From the NCBI GenBank assembly GCA_028695025.1, contig JAQVJV010000006.1:1-45113 (forward strand): a stretch of 45,113 nt of DNA, in the 5' to 3' direction. The position numbers and the translations under genes were made by a program. This document shows, piece after piece, positions 1 to 9,884 of this stretch. Numbering within the stretch: position 1 is the first letter of the stretch; the number at the start of each line of letters is the position of its first letter. Origin of the DNA: Candidatus Moraniibacteriota bacterium. Its GTDB lineage: Bacteria > Patescibacteriota > Minisyncoccia > Moranbacterales > UBA11712. The notes under the pieces were generated by a model that was not told the DNA's origin, did no database searches, and was given only the letters and a program-made list of their open reading frames with translations.

Positions 1-100
1 TTTCTCTTGGCTCGAAAAATGCCGAAGGCTTTGGAAGAACTGTGAACGAAAACTCAATTCAAGTTTGCAAATGATAGTTTTGTGTTTCGTGAGAGTATTG

Positions 101-880
101 TTAAAAAGATATTGAACAGTTACTTAGATAAAATATTAAAAACACTAAAAATATCATCCAGAATCCAACAATTAGGATGTTTTTCAGGTCAAGATTTTCC
201 TTTCCCATGAAGATAGATGCCGGGTACCAGCTGAAATATTTGAAGGGTAGGAATTGGTTGGCGGTTTTGAGAAATGACGGAAGCAAATCAACCGGTATTA
301 TTTCTCCGGACAGTATCAGTATAACCGTTCGCAGAGAAAAATCAAAACCTCTTATATCAACGAGCCAAAAAGCGCTGATGCCGATTAGGCACGAAAACGA
401 GAAAGAAAGGACAAAAGCCGTTCCGAAAGTAAAAAGAAAACTTAGGAAAGATAAAGGGCTGACAGGAAAAACCAATTTATCCCGCAAGAAAAAGAATATG
501 AGAAGAAAAGCTATTGAAAAAACAATTATGTTATAAAAAACTCCGGCGAGAATATCAAAAAATAAGCGAGCCGCGTAGTTTATGGGCTTTAGTATGTATC
601 CAGTGATATCTCCTGCCCGGATTTCATCTCCCATAATCCAAGCAACATCTCTTGAAGTGATGACCACCGAAAGAAAATTTACTAAAAAATAGTAGGTAAT
701 CATTTCTTTCAACGAGTAACCGCCGACTTGGCTTCCAGATCGGTAGACTGACAGCCACAAAAAAACCAGGACGGATAAGGAAAAAATATGCGCCAAAAGA
801 GTCATTAGCGTATCTGATCGATACGCCAAGTTCCGCTTAAACGAATTTCTGAAAAAATGAAGATATTTTTTCACAAGCAA
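101..880 (-). CDS. ABC-2 type transporter permease (DUF990-like)
   Basis: 259 aa, about 6 hydrophobic segments; N-terminal 'NSFKRNLAYRSDTLMTLLAHIF' and 'GDEIRAGDITGYILKPINY' typical of ABC-2 permeases. Confidence 0.8.
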   Translation of the reverse strand: MLVKKYLHFFRNSFKRNLAYRSDTLMTLLAHIFSLSVLVFLWLSVYRSGSQVGGYSLKEMITYYFLVNFLSVVITSRDVAWIMGDEIRAGDITGYILKPINYAARLFFDILAGVFYNIIVFSIAFLLIFFFLRDKLVFPVSPLSFLSFLFTFGTAFVLSFSFSCLIGISAFWLVDIRGFDFSLRTVILILSGEIIPVDLLPSFLKTANQFLPFKYFSWYPASIFMGKENLDLKNILIVGFWMIFLVFLIFYLSNCSISF

Positions 881-940
881 AAAGATTCAACCAGAGGTTG
901 CGTTTATTGAAAAAAAATTAATTTTTTCGTCAGGCAGGCC

Positions 941-2176
941 TTATCTAATTTTTCCAATTAGCTCCTCGAATTTCACAATCTCCCCTTTTTCTTCGCTCCT
1001 CTTTTTCACTTCTACTCCCCCGCTCGCAAGTGATTTTTCGCTCACGACCACGCGCCAGGGAATGCCAAGGAGATCCGCATCGGCGAATTTTTCTCCGGCG
1101 CTTGCGTCGCGGTCGTCGTATAAGATTTCGACATTGTTTTTTTGAAGATTATCATAGATTTTTTCAGCCTCGTCGTTTTTTCCGAGACTGATCAGATGAA
1201 CCCGAAACGGCGCGACTGATTCCGGCCAAACAATCCCCTTTTCGTCATTGTTTAGCTCGACGATCGTCCCCATAAGCCGCGAAATCCCAATCCCATAGCA
1301 TCCCATAAAGACAAACTGATCCATGCCTTTCTCATCTTTATATTTTAAGTCGAGCGGTTCGGAAAATTTATGCCCCAGGGAAAATATATTGCCGACCTCT
1401 ATGGCTTTTTTTTCGACTAATTTTTCTTTCGATAATCCGATGTTTTTCAGCACGTCATCCGTATAAACCTCTTTATTCACGGCAACCTTTTTTTCTTCAT
1501 CTGCATAAATTATATCTTCTCCGGCCTCGCAAACCGTTTGAAACTCATGAGAATACTTCGAAAAAGAGCCGCCCGAAGCAAAAGTGAGATACGTCTCTTT
1601 TCCTAGGCCGATCCGGTCAAAAATATTTTTATAGGCTGTTTTGGCTTTTTCATAATATTCATTATGTTCCGCTTCATTTTTGGAAAAAGAATACAAAGCT
1701 TTCCAGAAAAATTCCCTTCCCCGCATGATTCCTGATTTTGCCCGCACTTCATTTCGAAAAACAGACCTGATGTCGTATACATATATCGGCAAATCTTTGT
1801 AGGAAGAAACAAAACCCTTCATCATGTTGGCCAATGGCTCCTCATGCGTGAATGCCAGCCCCAATTCGGCATCGTTTTTCAGTTTTGTCTTGAACCAGTT
1901 ATCAACCACATCATCGTTCCATCTTCCTGTTTTTTCCCATGTTTCTTTTTTCTGAAGAGCCGCGGATTGGATCTCTACTCCTCCTGTTTGATTCATTTCA
2001 CTTCTGATAATATCGGCAATTTTGTTGATAATTCGCAAACCCAAAGGCAGAATTGTATACACGCCGGCCATTTCTTTGTGTATAAAACCGCCTCGAATGA
2101 GAAGTTGGGCGTTGAGGCTGATTTCGCCTTTCGGCGCGTTTTTTTGAGTTTTGGTGAAAAGTTGGGATTGTCTCAT
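941..2176 (-). CDS. proS: Prolyl-tRNA synthetase, short form lacking the INS editing domain
   Basis: Class II motifs 'MAGVYTILPLGLRIINKI', 'FRNEVRAKSGIMRGREFFWKALYSF', 'GCYGIGISRLMGTIVE'; only 411 aa. Confidence 0.93.
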   Translation of the reverse strand: MRQSQLFTKTQKNAPKGEISLNAQLLIRGGFIHKEMAGVYTILPLGLRIINKIADIIRSEMNQTGGVEIQSAALQKKETWEKTGRWNDDVVDNWFKTKLKNDAELGLAFTHEEPLANMMKGFVSSYKDLPIYVYDIRSVFRNEVRAKSGIMRGREFFWKALYSFSKNEAEHNEYYEKAKTAYKNIFDRIGLGKETYLTFASGGSFSKYSHEFQTVCEAGEDIIYADEEKKVAVNKEVYTDDVLKNIGLSKEKLVEKKAIEVGNIFSLGHKFSEPLDLKYKDEKGMDQFVFMGCYGIGISRLMGTIVELNNDEKGIVWPESVAPFRVHLISLGKNDEAEKIYDNLQKNNVEILYDDRDASAGEKFADADLLGIPWRVVVSEKSLASGGVEVKKRSEEKGEIVKFEELIGKIR

Positions 2177-2215
2177 GCTTTGAGCATAAAGAAAAAAAGC
2201 TTATATGTCAAAATC

Positions 2216-5200
2216 TCACTGCGAAACCTGATATGAAACCGTCGCTTTCCGCTTCAGTTTTCCCCAGGAAACGATTTTTCCGGTGAGCGCGGTGAGAAAA
2301 ACTTTGATGGCGACGTAGTACATCAGCTGGCGGTAATAGAATCTTTGGGGAATCAACCAAAAAAGAAGTTTCCAGTCCTCGTCTTTTTCGAGCGCGAAAG
2401 CGGCGGCGGAAGTAACAAAATCCACAAAAAGGAAAATGAGATAATAATCCAAAAGTTTTTGAAGGGTGAAAAAAGCAGAATAATCAACCGGATGTTGGAA
2501 ATATTGCCAGGAAGCCCAAACAAGCGAACCAAGGATAGTGAGATCCATGAGCGGCGAAATAAGCGGAAAAAGGACTTGGAAAACGAAAATATTGGGAATG
2601 GCGAAAGCCCCCAAAAAACTGTGCTCCGAATGGAGGAATCCTTTCTTCGGATGGAAGAAGGCGTCCAAATGCTTCCAGGCGGTCTGGAGGGTGCCGAACA
2701 TCCAGCGGAAGCGTTGCTTCACGAAATCGCGGGAAGTGGCCGGCGCTTCCGTATAGGCAAGGGCTCTTGTTTCATAAACCACCCTATAACCCTGGCGGAT
2801 GATGGAAAAGGTAAGGTCGGCATCTTCAGCCAGCGTCCAGTTGCTGAATCCCCCGGCTTCGATAAGGGCTTTTTTCTGCCAAGCGCCGACTGATCCGGGA
2901 ACGACCGTGATGCAGTTCATCATGTCAAACGCCCGGCGGTCGAGATTCTGGCTCGTGATATATTCAAGCGCCTGCCAGCGGGTGAGGATATTTTTTCGAT
3001 TGCCGACCTTAGTGTTTCCGGCCACCGCTCCCACTTCCGGATCGGAAAAATGCGGGACCAGCCGCGAAATCGTTGAGGGAAGAAAAATCGTGTCGGCATC
3101 CAACGTGACAATGATCGGCGCTTCCGTTTTTTCAATTCCCGAGTTGAGAGCCGCCCATTTCCCTTTGTTCGGCTGGGAATAGATGCCCACTTTCGGATTT
3201 TTGCCGAAAAAATATTCCATAACATTGAGGGTATTGTCGGTTGATCCATCGTTCACAAGGATGATTTCGAGATTGGGATAATCCGAAGCAAGGATTGATT
3301 CCACTGTGTTTCGGATAACGTTTTCTTCGTTGTAGGCCGGAATCACAACCGCTACTTTCGGGTGAAAATTTGAAATATATTCGGGGAATTTCTGAAAATG
3401 CCGCCTGATTTTTTGGATAGCCGCCAGAACAGCAATGAAAGCGAAGCGGCCTATGCCCAAAAGAATTCCCGCGAGGAAAAAGAAATAAAGGAATCCGGTT
3501 CCCCAGCCGGTGGCCGCGTAGGCGCTTTCGCTCAAAGCGGAAACCATCCTCGAACCGCTGGAAACCGGCGGCATAGCAGCATCTCCGGAGATTCCCGCGA
3601 GATCCGAAACGGTGACGATTTCATATCCTTCGCCCTGTAAACCCTCGATTATTTTCGGAAGGGCTGCGACAGTTTGGGACCGGTCGCCGCCGCCATCATG
3701 GAGCAAAACCACGTTTCCTTCCCCGCTTTCCGCTCCGGCAACCACTTGGCTCACGATTTTTTCCACTCCCGGGGAAGACCAATCATTGGGATCAATGTGC
3801 ATTCCAACGGTGTAATAGCCCTGCTCCGAAGCGAAAAGCACCGGCCGAATCTCGTCCGGCGTCACCGGTTCGACGTCTTCTGCATAGGGCGGACGAAAAA
3901 GAAGCGTATGCCGGCCGATCGCCCCGGCAAGAAGGCTCTCGTTTGAGTTGAGCTCAAAAGCAAATTGGCTGTTGGATATTTCCGTAACATTTGGGTGCGT
4001 GAAGGTATGGCTTCCGATTTCGCTTCCCTCGGCCACGATTTGCCGCAAAATATTTTGATTTTGGATGCCGTTCACTCCGACCACAAAAAAAGTGGCTGGC
4101 ACGTCATGTTCTTTCAAGATGGAAAGTATTTGCGGCGTATACAGCGGATCCGGACCGTCATCGAAAGTAAGGGCGATTTTTTTGGGATCGCTTCCGCCCC
4201 AGCGATATATGGTATAGGCGGACGGATATTGGAAAATATCCTCATCAACAACCATTTTTTTCGATTGGTCGTAGGTGAGATTGCGCTTTCCGTCCTGTGG
4301 CATCCCGGTAACTTTCAAAATTTCGCCGCTTCCTTCGTAGTTTATGTCATAGCCGTATTTCATTGAGCGCAAGGGGCTGGCCGCCTCCCGGCTCACATTT
4401 CCCGGACTCTTGAGGACATTCCAAACCGACGGATCTTCCGACCCCATCCGCCAGAGGGCATAGCCGTGAAAAGGAGTGTTCCGTATGGCGGAAATTTGAT
4501 TGAAAGTCGAGGTGGCATCCAAAAACCAAACGTGGTGCAAATTATCCCCGTCATAATAATCGTAGGTCGGATTGAGCGAGGCGGCGTCCAATTTCACTTT
4601 CGAATTCGAATCATTGGCCGAAAGCATCGCATCTTGGAAAGTATATGGCTGCCCGTCAAAAGTGCTTCCGTCCCAATCATATCCGTAATTCCCGAGAGCG
4701 ACGATATATTTTTCCGCGGACGCTTGAATGAGGCGGACATTGAGCGCATTCACGAACCAATCTTGCGAGGCAATCGGGCCAGCCGGATCGCTTCCGACGG
4801 AATGTTCGTCATAAGCCATGAGAATGAGGAAATCATTTGATTTTGCGAATTCGGCAGCATTGAAAGAGTCATCATCGAGCGGAATATTTTGGGTCACCTC
4901 CAGCCCGTCCGGATGGAATTTGGCATAAAGCTCGTTCATAAACTGGGCGAGGAGCGGTTGATCCTGGTCCGGAACGGCCTCAAAATCAATTGAAATTCCG
5001 GAAAAATTGTTCTTCTTCACAAAATCGTAGAGGTTTTGGATGGTCTGCGTCCGGGCGGCTGGATTGTTGAGCATTTTGTCAAGCATATCCGGGTTCCAGT
5101 CCTCGATATTTTGATCGTAATTGTTGATAAGCGGCTCAATCGACAAGCCTGGCTTGTTGTGAGAGATGAAATTGAGCGTATTGTCCTGGATTGATTGATT

Positions 5201-5647
5201 GTCAATAGCAATGCCGCCATTCTCGTCGGCGAGGTGCAACCATTCAGGAATCAACTCGTCGAGAGTGTCGATATTGTTCTCGAGAGAAGTGAAGCTGGTA
5301 TCGTCCCAATTGACATAGTAGCCAATTATTTTCGGACGATAATTTTCTCCCAAGGAAGCATTTGAAAGAAGGCTGGGGGAAGGAGCAGTTTTTGAAGTAG
5401 CGGAAACAATGGACGCTTGATTTTGGCCGGTAGTGCTGTCCGCTACGGTTTGCGCGGCGCTTTTCAGTTGCGAAGCCGGCATGGCAAGATTAGGATCAGG
5501 AAGGGCGGCCTTGCTGAACATCGAAAAAAGCATTGTCCCGAACATGACAACCAGAAAAACGGCGAGAACAGCCAAAAGAACCTGTACCAACCTGGAGCGC
5601 AGGCGGTTTTTGGCCGAAAATATTTGATTTTGGCTATAAGCGGCCAT
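2216..5647 (-). CDS. Trimodular GH18 / polysaccharide deacetylase (CE4) / glycosyltransferase family 2 fusion membrane protein
   Basis: N-terminal TM; GH18 'FSGISIDFEAVPDQDQ'; NodB 'KIALTFDDGPDPLYTPQILSILKEHDVPATFFVVG'; GT2 'VAVVIPAYNEENVIRNTVESIL', 'ADADTIF'-type and 'QRFRWMFGTLQ' motifs; C-terminal TMs. Confidence 0.92.
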   Translation of the reverse strand: MAAYSQNQIFSAKNRLRSRLVQVLLAVLAVFLVVMFGTMLFSMFSKAALPDPNLAMPASQLKSAAQTVADSTTGQNQASIVSATSKTAPSPSLLSNASLGENYRPKIIGYYVNWDDTSFTSLENNIDTLDELIPEWLHLADENGGIAIDNQSIQDNTLNFISHNKPGLSIEPLINNYDQNIEDWNPDMLDKMLNNPAARTQTIQNLYDFVKKNNFSGISIDFEAVPDQDQPLLAQFMNELYAKFHPDGLEVTQNIPLDDDSFNAAEFAKSNDFLILMAYDEHSVGSDPAGPIASQDWFVNALNVRLIQASAEKYIVALGNYGYDWDGSTFDGQPYTFQDAMLSANDSNSKVKLDAASLNPTYDYYDGDNLHHVWFLDATSTFNQISAIRNTPFHGYALWRMGSEDPSVWNVLKSPGNVSREAASPLRSMKYGYDINYEGSGEILKVTGMPQDGKRNLTYDQSKKMVVDEDIFQYPSAYTIYRWGGSDPKKIALTFDDGPDPLYTPQILSILKEHDVPATFFVVGVNGIQNQNILRQIVAEGSEIGSHTFTHPNVTEISNSQFAFELNSNESLLAGAIGRHTLLFRPPYAEDVEPVTPDEIRPVLFASEQGYYTVGMHIDPNDWSSPGVEKIVSQVVAGAESGEGNVVLLHDGGGDRSQTVAALPKIIEGLQGEGYEIVTVSDLAGISGDAAMPPVSSGSRMVSALSESAYAATGWGTGFLYFFFLAGILLGIGRFAFIAVLAAIQKIRRHFQKFPEYISNFHPKVAVVIPAYNEENVIRNTVESILASDYPNLEIILVNDGSTDNTLNVMEYFFGKNPKVGIYSQPNKGKWAALNSGIEKTEAPIIVTLDADTIFLPSTISRLVPHFSDPEVGAVAGNTKVGNRKNILTRWQALEYITSQNLDRRAFDMMNCITVVPGSVGAWQKKALIEAGGFSNWTLAEDADLTFSIIRQGYRVVYETRALAYTEAPATSRDFVKQRFRWMFGTLQTAWKHLDAFFHPKKGFLHSEHSFLGAFAIPNIFVFQVLFPLISPLMDLTILGSLVWASWQYFQHPVDYSAFFTLQKLLDYYLIFLFVDFVTSAAAFALEKDEDWKLLFWLIPQRFYYRQLMYYVAIKVFLTALTGKIVSWGKLKRKATVSYQVSQ

Positions 5648-5728
5648 GATTTTATCCTTTACAGACTAGTACTACAGTAAAAAGCAAAAGAATACATCCG
5701 TCAATATAAAATATAAAAGGCATAGAAA

Positions 5729-5748
5729 ATACCCGATTGGACGGGTAT
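5729..5748 (-). terminator. Rho-independent terminator downstream of the 5779..6627 gene
   Basis: ATACCCG-tccaat-CGGGTAT hairpin followed by TTTTCT on the minus strand. Confidence 0.55.
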
Positions 5749-5778
5749 CGCGGGCACTTTTGAAAAAATATCAAAAAG

Positions 5779-6627
5779 CTAGTTCCAATTCACTCCCGAA
5801 GTGGTGATGACTTCTTTCCAAGGTCCGTTTGGCACATCCTTTTCGTCAACAAATTGCCAGCTGGTTTTATCAATATCTTTGAGTCCTAGATAATCCCGCA
5901 CTGCCGGTGAGACATCAAGTCCGGCGTTTTTATTCGACTTGCTTTTCGGATCGCCGGTTCCAAACACATAGGCGATGTCATTTTCTCCAAATGGTCCCGC
6001 ATCTTCCCACTGGGCATAAGCTATTTTTTCATCTTTCATTATTTTTATCCAGCGATTTTTGCAGATCGATTCGTCTTTTTTCCAATCTTTTTCCCCAAAC
6101 CAGGGAACATAGTCAGCCAGATTTTGTTTGCGATTTCCTTTTGAATTGAAATCATTGAATGGAAGAGCGAAATAGAAAGGATTCTCCTTAGGGGTGAATG
6201 CGGACGGAAAAAAACCGTTGCGTTTCTTTGGATTGTCCACTCCGCCAAAACTTTTTTTCCAGCTATCATCCCAACAGCTCGGTGAATTGGAAATATCGTG
6301 ATTGTCATCATCGGCGCCCTCCCCCACCCAAAAAAAAGTTGTGGATATGTTTTCATGGAGGGGATAATCGCCTGAATTCGCTTTTTCATCCTCATTTTTC
6401 CCGACAAGCATATCCTGGAGATCATCCTTCACTTCCCCAAGTTTTTCTCCAATGCCCGCAAGGCTGGGAAGACGGTCTTCCCAGGATTCGCTTTCGTCAC
6501 TCTCTGTTTTTGCCGATGCCTGCTGATTTTTGGACGATGGACCAAAACCAAGCGCCCACCAGCAAACTCCGGCGCAAACCAAAAGCAGCCCGGAAGTGAA
6601 AATTATGAGGATTGATTTTCTTGTCAT
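5779..6627 (-). CDS. Secreted/membrane-anchored protein, possible double-psi beta-barrel (RlpA/expansin-like)
   Basis: N-terminal TM; 'AYAQWEDAGPFGENDIAYVFG...NKNAGLDVSPAVRDYLGLKDIDKTSWQFVDEKDVPNGPW' resembles DPBB domains. Confidence 0.5.
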   Translation of the reverse strand: MTRKSILIIFTSGLLLVCAGVCWWALGFGPSSKNQQASAKTESDESESWEDRLPSLAGIGEKLGEVKDDLQDMLVGKNEDEKANSGDYPLHENISTTFFWVGEGADDDNHDISNSPSCWDDSWKKSFGGVDNPKKRNGFFPSAFTPKENPFYFALPFNDFNSKGNRKQNLADYVPWFGEKDWKKDESICKNRWIKIMKDEKIAYAQWEDAGPFGENDIAYVFGTGDPKSKSNKNAGLDVSPAVRDYLGLKDIDKTSWQFVDEKDVPNGPWKEVITTSGVNWN

Positions 6628-6632
6628 CTGCG

Positions 6633-7478
6633 CTATTTATTAGCTATCTTCTCCAATTTTTTCAATATTTTTTCAATAACCCACTCAGGAGTGGAAGCTC
6701 CGGCGGCAATGGCGATCGAACGCGCCTTTTGAACCGCTTTTTCCGGAATTTCCGTTTCATTTTCCAGGAAAAAAGTATTTTTGTTCAGTTCCCGCGCAAT
6801 TTCAAAGAGTCTTTTGGAATTGGCGCTGTCGCGTCCGCCAACAACCAGCACAAGATCGTTCTCTCGAGCCAATTTGCGAATCTCTTTTTGACGATCACCT
6901 GTCGAAGGGCAGATCGTATTATAATACGAAAAATCTTTCAGTTTGTTTTCGAGGTAGTCGACAATTTTTTGGAATTCCTGGACATTTTGGGTAGTTTGGG
7001 AAAGAAGATAATATTTTTTCTCCGGATCGAGCTTTATTTTTTTTATTTCCGCCAAGCTACTGATAATTTTGGCCTTGTTATTCGACCATTCGCGGATACT
7101 TTTCACCTCCTTGTGGCTTTTATCACCGAAAAGGAGCACCTGAAACCCTTTTTCGGCGAAATTCTTGGCAAGCCTTTGGGCTTTCATCACCTTTGGGCAA
7201 GTTGTGTCAATGATTTTAAGACCCTTGTTTGTAGCTTTTTCATATAATCCCGGCCCGACACCGTGCGCCGTAAAAATGATCGTTCCTTCTTCCAAATTGT
7301 CAATCGATTTTGTTTCTTTGATGCCTCGCTTATAAAGATCTTCACAAACATCATCATTGTGGACCAATTTCCCTAAAATATAAATATCCGTGCAGTTTTT
7401 TGAATTCACGCACGTCAAATCGTAGGCGCGCTTGACGCCGAAGCAAAACCCGGCATTTTTGGCGATGGTGATCTTCAT
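6633..7478 (-). CDS. ispH: 4-hydroxy-3-methylbut-2-enyl diphosphate reductase
   Basis: 'AKNAGFCFGVKRAYDL', 'FTAHGVGP', 'DTTCPKV', 'LLSQTTQN', 'NTICPSTGDRQKE' motifs of IspH/LytB. Confidence 0.95.
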   Translation of the reverse strand: MKITIAKNAGFCFGVKRAYDLTCVNSKNCTDIYILGKLVHNDDVCEDLYKRGIKETKSIDNLEEGTIIFTAHGVGPGLYEKATNKGLKIIDTTCPKVMKAQRLAKNFAEKGFQVLLFGDKSHKEVKSIREWSNNKAKIISSLAEIKKIKLDPEKKYYLLSQTTQNVQEFQKIVDYLENKLKDFSYYNTICPSTGDRQKEIRKLARENDLVLVVGGRDSANSKRLFEIARELNKNTFFLENETEIPEKAVQKARSIAIAAGASTPEWVIEKILKKLEKIANK

Positions 7479-9874
7479 GAAATTTTTCCCACCCTCCCCA
7501 CTTTCCTCAAAAGCTCCCCGTATTTTTTGAGATTCACTTTCGTTTTTAGTTTCAGTGATTCCACCTCGGCGCCGAGCGACAAACCTTTTTTGGTTTTAAA
7601 TTTTCGAATTTCTTCGATTGCCTTCAGCACAGTCGGAAAATCAGATATGTCGGCTGTTTTTTTTCCGCCCGAGGCGAGACCTCGACCCTTTGGGGCGGGG
7701 AGTTTTATTTCATTCGGCCATTGGGAAAGGTGGATGCTTTTCGCGGATTCAAGATTTTTGAAATGGCTGTGGAAAATTTCTTCCGTCACAAATGGCATGA
7801 TCGGCGCGTAGAGCTTCACGATGTTGAAAAACACCGTCGCAAGCGTTTTTCCGGCGATTTTTTTGGATTTTTCATCATCGCCGAAGAAGCGGTATTTCAC
7901 CATCTCGACATAATAATCGGCAAATTTCGACCAAAAAAACTTGTCGATTGATTCTTTGGCGCGCGCGTATTCATATTTTTCAAATGCCGCTGTCACTTCG
8001 ACAATGGTTTTGTTCAGCTCTCCAACAATCCACGCGTCCGCCAGCTCAAGCACGTCAACGCTTTTCAATAGCTCGGCCTTTTCCACATTCATGCCCATGA
8101 ACCGTGCCGCATTCCAAAGTTTGGTAGTGGTTTTGCGGCCGATTTTGATTTCATCGAGACTGAAACGCAAATTCTGCCCAAGCATCGCACCAGTTGCCCA
8201 ATACCTCACCGCATCGGCTCCGTATTCGTCGATTATTTTCTGCGGAGGGATATAATTTCCCAATCGTTTTGAAATTTTTCGACCCTGATCATCGAGTCCG
8301 TGGCCGGAAATCATTGCGTCACGAAAAGGCAATGAGCCGTGGTGGTAGTGCGACTTCACAATCGTATAAAAAAGCCAGGTTCGGATGATTTCATGGGCTT
8401 GCGGTCGCAATGTGTTCGGATACAATTTCTTCTCGACATTTTTTTCGGAAACCAATTTTGAGCCAATCACCGGGGTGAGGGACGATGTTTGCCAAGTGTC
8501 TAAAACATCCATTTCGGGAACAAATTTCTTCGATCCGCACTTGGGACAGGATTTTATTTTCGGCTTTTCTTCCATCGGATCAACTGGCAGATCCTTTTCT
8601 TCCGGCAATATTACCCCGCCGCATTTTTCGCAATACCAAACCGGAAACGGCACGCCGTAGTATCTTTGCCGTGAAATGCACCAGTCCCACTTGAGGTTTT
8701 TCACCCAGGAGTCGTATATTTTTTTCATCGAAGCCGGATACCATTTGAGCTCGCTTCCCCGCTTCAAAAACTCTTTCTTTTTGTCCAAGAGTCTAATAAA
8801 CCATTGTTCTGATTCGATGTATTCCACATCTGTTCCGCAACGCTCGTGGGTATAAACCGAATGTTTGATCGGCTCAATTTTCTGAACCGCACCGGCTTCT
8901 TGGAGATCTTTCACGATCTGCTTGCGAACTTCCAGCACTTTCATTCCTTCATACTTTCCGCCAACAGCAGAAAATCGGCCATTGGAAAGCACCAGTTCTG
9001 TCGGATCGGCTTCCGGATGGCGGGAAAGCCATTCAATGCATTCCCCGCCTCCATAGGAGCAATAATAAACCGCTCCGCTTCCATATTTCATGTCGGTTGC
9101 CTCGTCGGGAGTGAGAGTGACGGCTTTTTTGGTAAGCGGCATGATGATTTTTTTGCCGATCAGTTTTTTGTAACGCTTGTCATCGGGATGCGCTGAAATC
9201 CCCATCACTGCCGGCAAAAGCTCGGGACGCGTGGTCGAAAAAACAATCTCCTCTCCGGTCTCGGCTTTTGCTTTGATATAGACCAGATTGCTCTCTTTTT
9301 CCTCCGCCTCGAGATCAGCTTGAGCGATCGCTGTCTGGCAAGTGGTGCACCAAAGGATCGGTTTTTTCGCTTTGTATACAAGATTTTTTTTATATAAATC
9401 CAAAAACGACCATTGGGAAATTTTGCGGCAGTGATCATTGATTGTGCTGTAAGTTTTTGACCAGTCAACTGAAATTCCGAGAAGCGTCCACAGGTCCTTA
9501 TAATTTTTGGCGCCTTTTTCGGTTTCTTCAAGGCAGAGCTTGATAAATTCCGAGCGGGTGATTTTTGATTTGTTGATTTTATATTTTTTCTCCACATATC
9601 TTTCCGTCGGCAAACCATTGTCATCAAATCCCATCGGATAGAAAACATTATACCCTTGCATCCGCTTGAAACGCACCACGAACTCGGCTTGGGCGTAACT
9701 CATCACGTGGCCGGCATGGAGATGTTCCGCGGAAACATACGGCGGCGGCGTATCCACGGAAAAAACCTTCCCTTTCTTTTTGGGATTGAATTTATATATT
9801 CCGTTTTTCTCCCAAAATTCCCGCCACTTCGGCTCAATTTCGGAAGGATTATAACGTTTTGATATTTCTTTCAT
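7475..9874 (-). CDS. valS: Valyl-tRNA synthetase
   Basis: 'PPPYVSAEHLHAGHVMSYAQ', 'ISRQRYYGVPFPVWYC', 'KISKRLGNYIPPQ' class I motifs; valS-like length and zinc-binding CxxC. Confidence 0.93.
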   Translation of the reverse strand: MKEISKRYNPSEIEPKWREFWEKNGIYKFNPKKKGKVFSVDTPPPYVSAEHLHAGHVMSYAQAEFVVRFKRMQGYNVFYPMGFDDNGLPTERYVEKKYKINKSKITRSEFIKLCLEETEKGAKNYKDLWTLLGISVDWSKTYSTINDHCRKISQWSFLDLYKKNLVYKAKKPILWCTTCQTAIAQADLEAEEKESNLVYIKAKAETGEEIVFSTTRPELLPAVMGISAHPDDKRYKKLIGKKIIMPLTKKAVTLTPDEATDMKYGSGAVYYCSYGGGECIEWLSRHPEADPTELVLSNGRFSAVGGKYEGMKVLEVRKQIVKDLQEAGAVQKIEPIKHSVYTHERCGTDVEYIESEQWFIRLLDKKKEFLKRGSELKWYPASMKKIYDSWVKNLKWDWCISRQRYYGVPFPVWYCEKCGGVILPEEKDLPVDPMEEKPKIKSCPKCGSKKFVPEMDVLDTWQTSSLTPVIGSKLVSEKNVEKKLYPNTLRPQAHEIIRTWLFYTIVKSHYHHGSLPFRDAMISGHGLDDQGRKISKRLGNYIPPQKIIDEYGADAVRYWATGAMLGQNLRFSLDEIKIGRKTTTKLWNAARFMGMNVEKAELLKSVDVLELADAWIVGELNKTIVEVTAAFEKYEYARAKESIDKFFWSKFADYYVEMVKYRFFGDDEKSKKIAGKTLATVFFNIVKLYAPIMPFVTEEIFHSHFKNLESAKSIHLSQWPNEIKLPAPKGRGLASGGKKTADISDFPTVLKAIEEIRKFKTKKGLSLGAEVESLKLKTKVNLKKYGELLRKVGRVGKIS
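7665..7700. repeat. 36 bp GC-rich palindromic element inserted in-frame in valS
   Basis: Minus strand CCCCGCCCCAAAGGGTCGAGGTCTCGCCTCGGGCGG: CCGCCC/GGGCGG outer arm, CGAGG/CCTCG inner arm; encodes PAPKGRGLASGG. Confidence 0.7.
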
Positions 9875-9884
9875 AGATGATTTA

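Noticed and set aside
177-536. Plus-strand 119-aa ORF
   Set aside because: Antisense to the ABC permease, Lys/Arg-rich artefact of reversed hydrophobic codons; no RBS or family match.
1021-1050. proS segment SLASGGVEV as another palindromic insertion like valS GLASGG
   Set aside because: DNA here lacks a palindrome and the residues fit the normal ProRS C-terminal 'SEK.L..G.VE.K.R' pattern.
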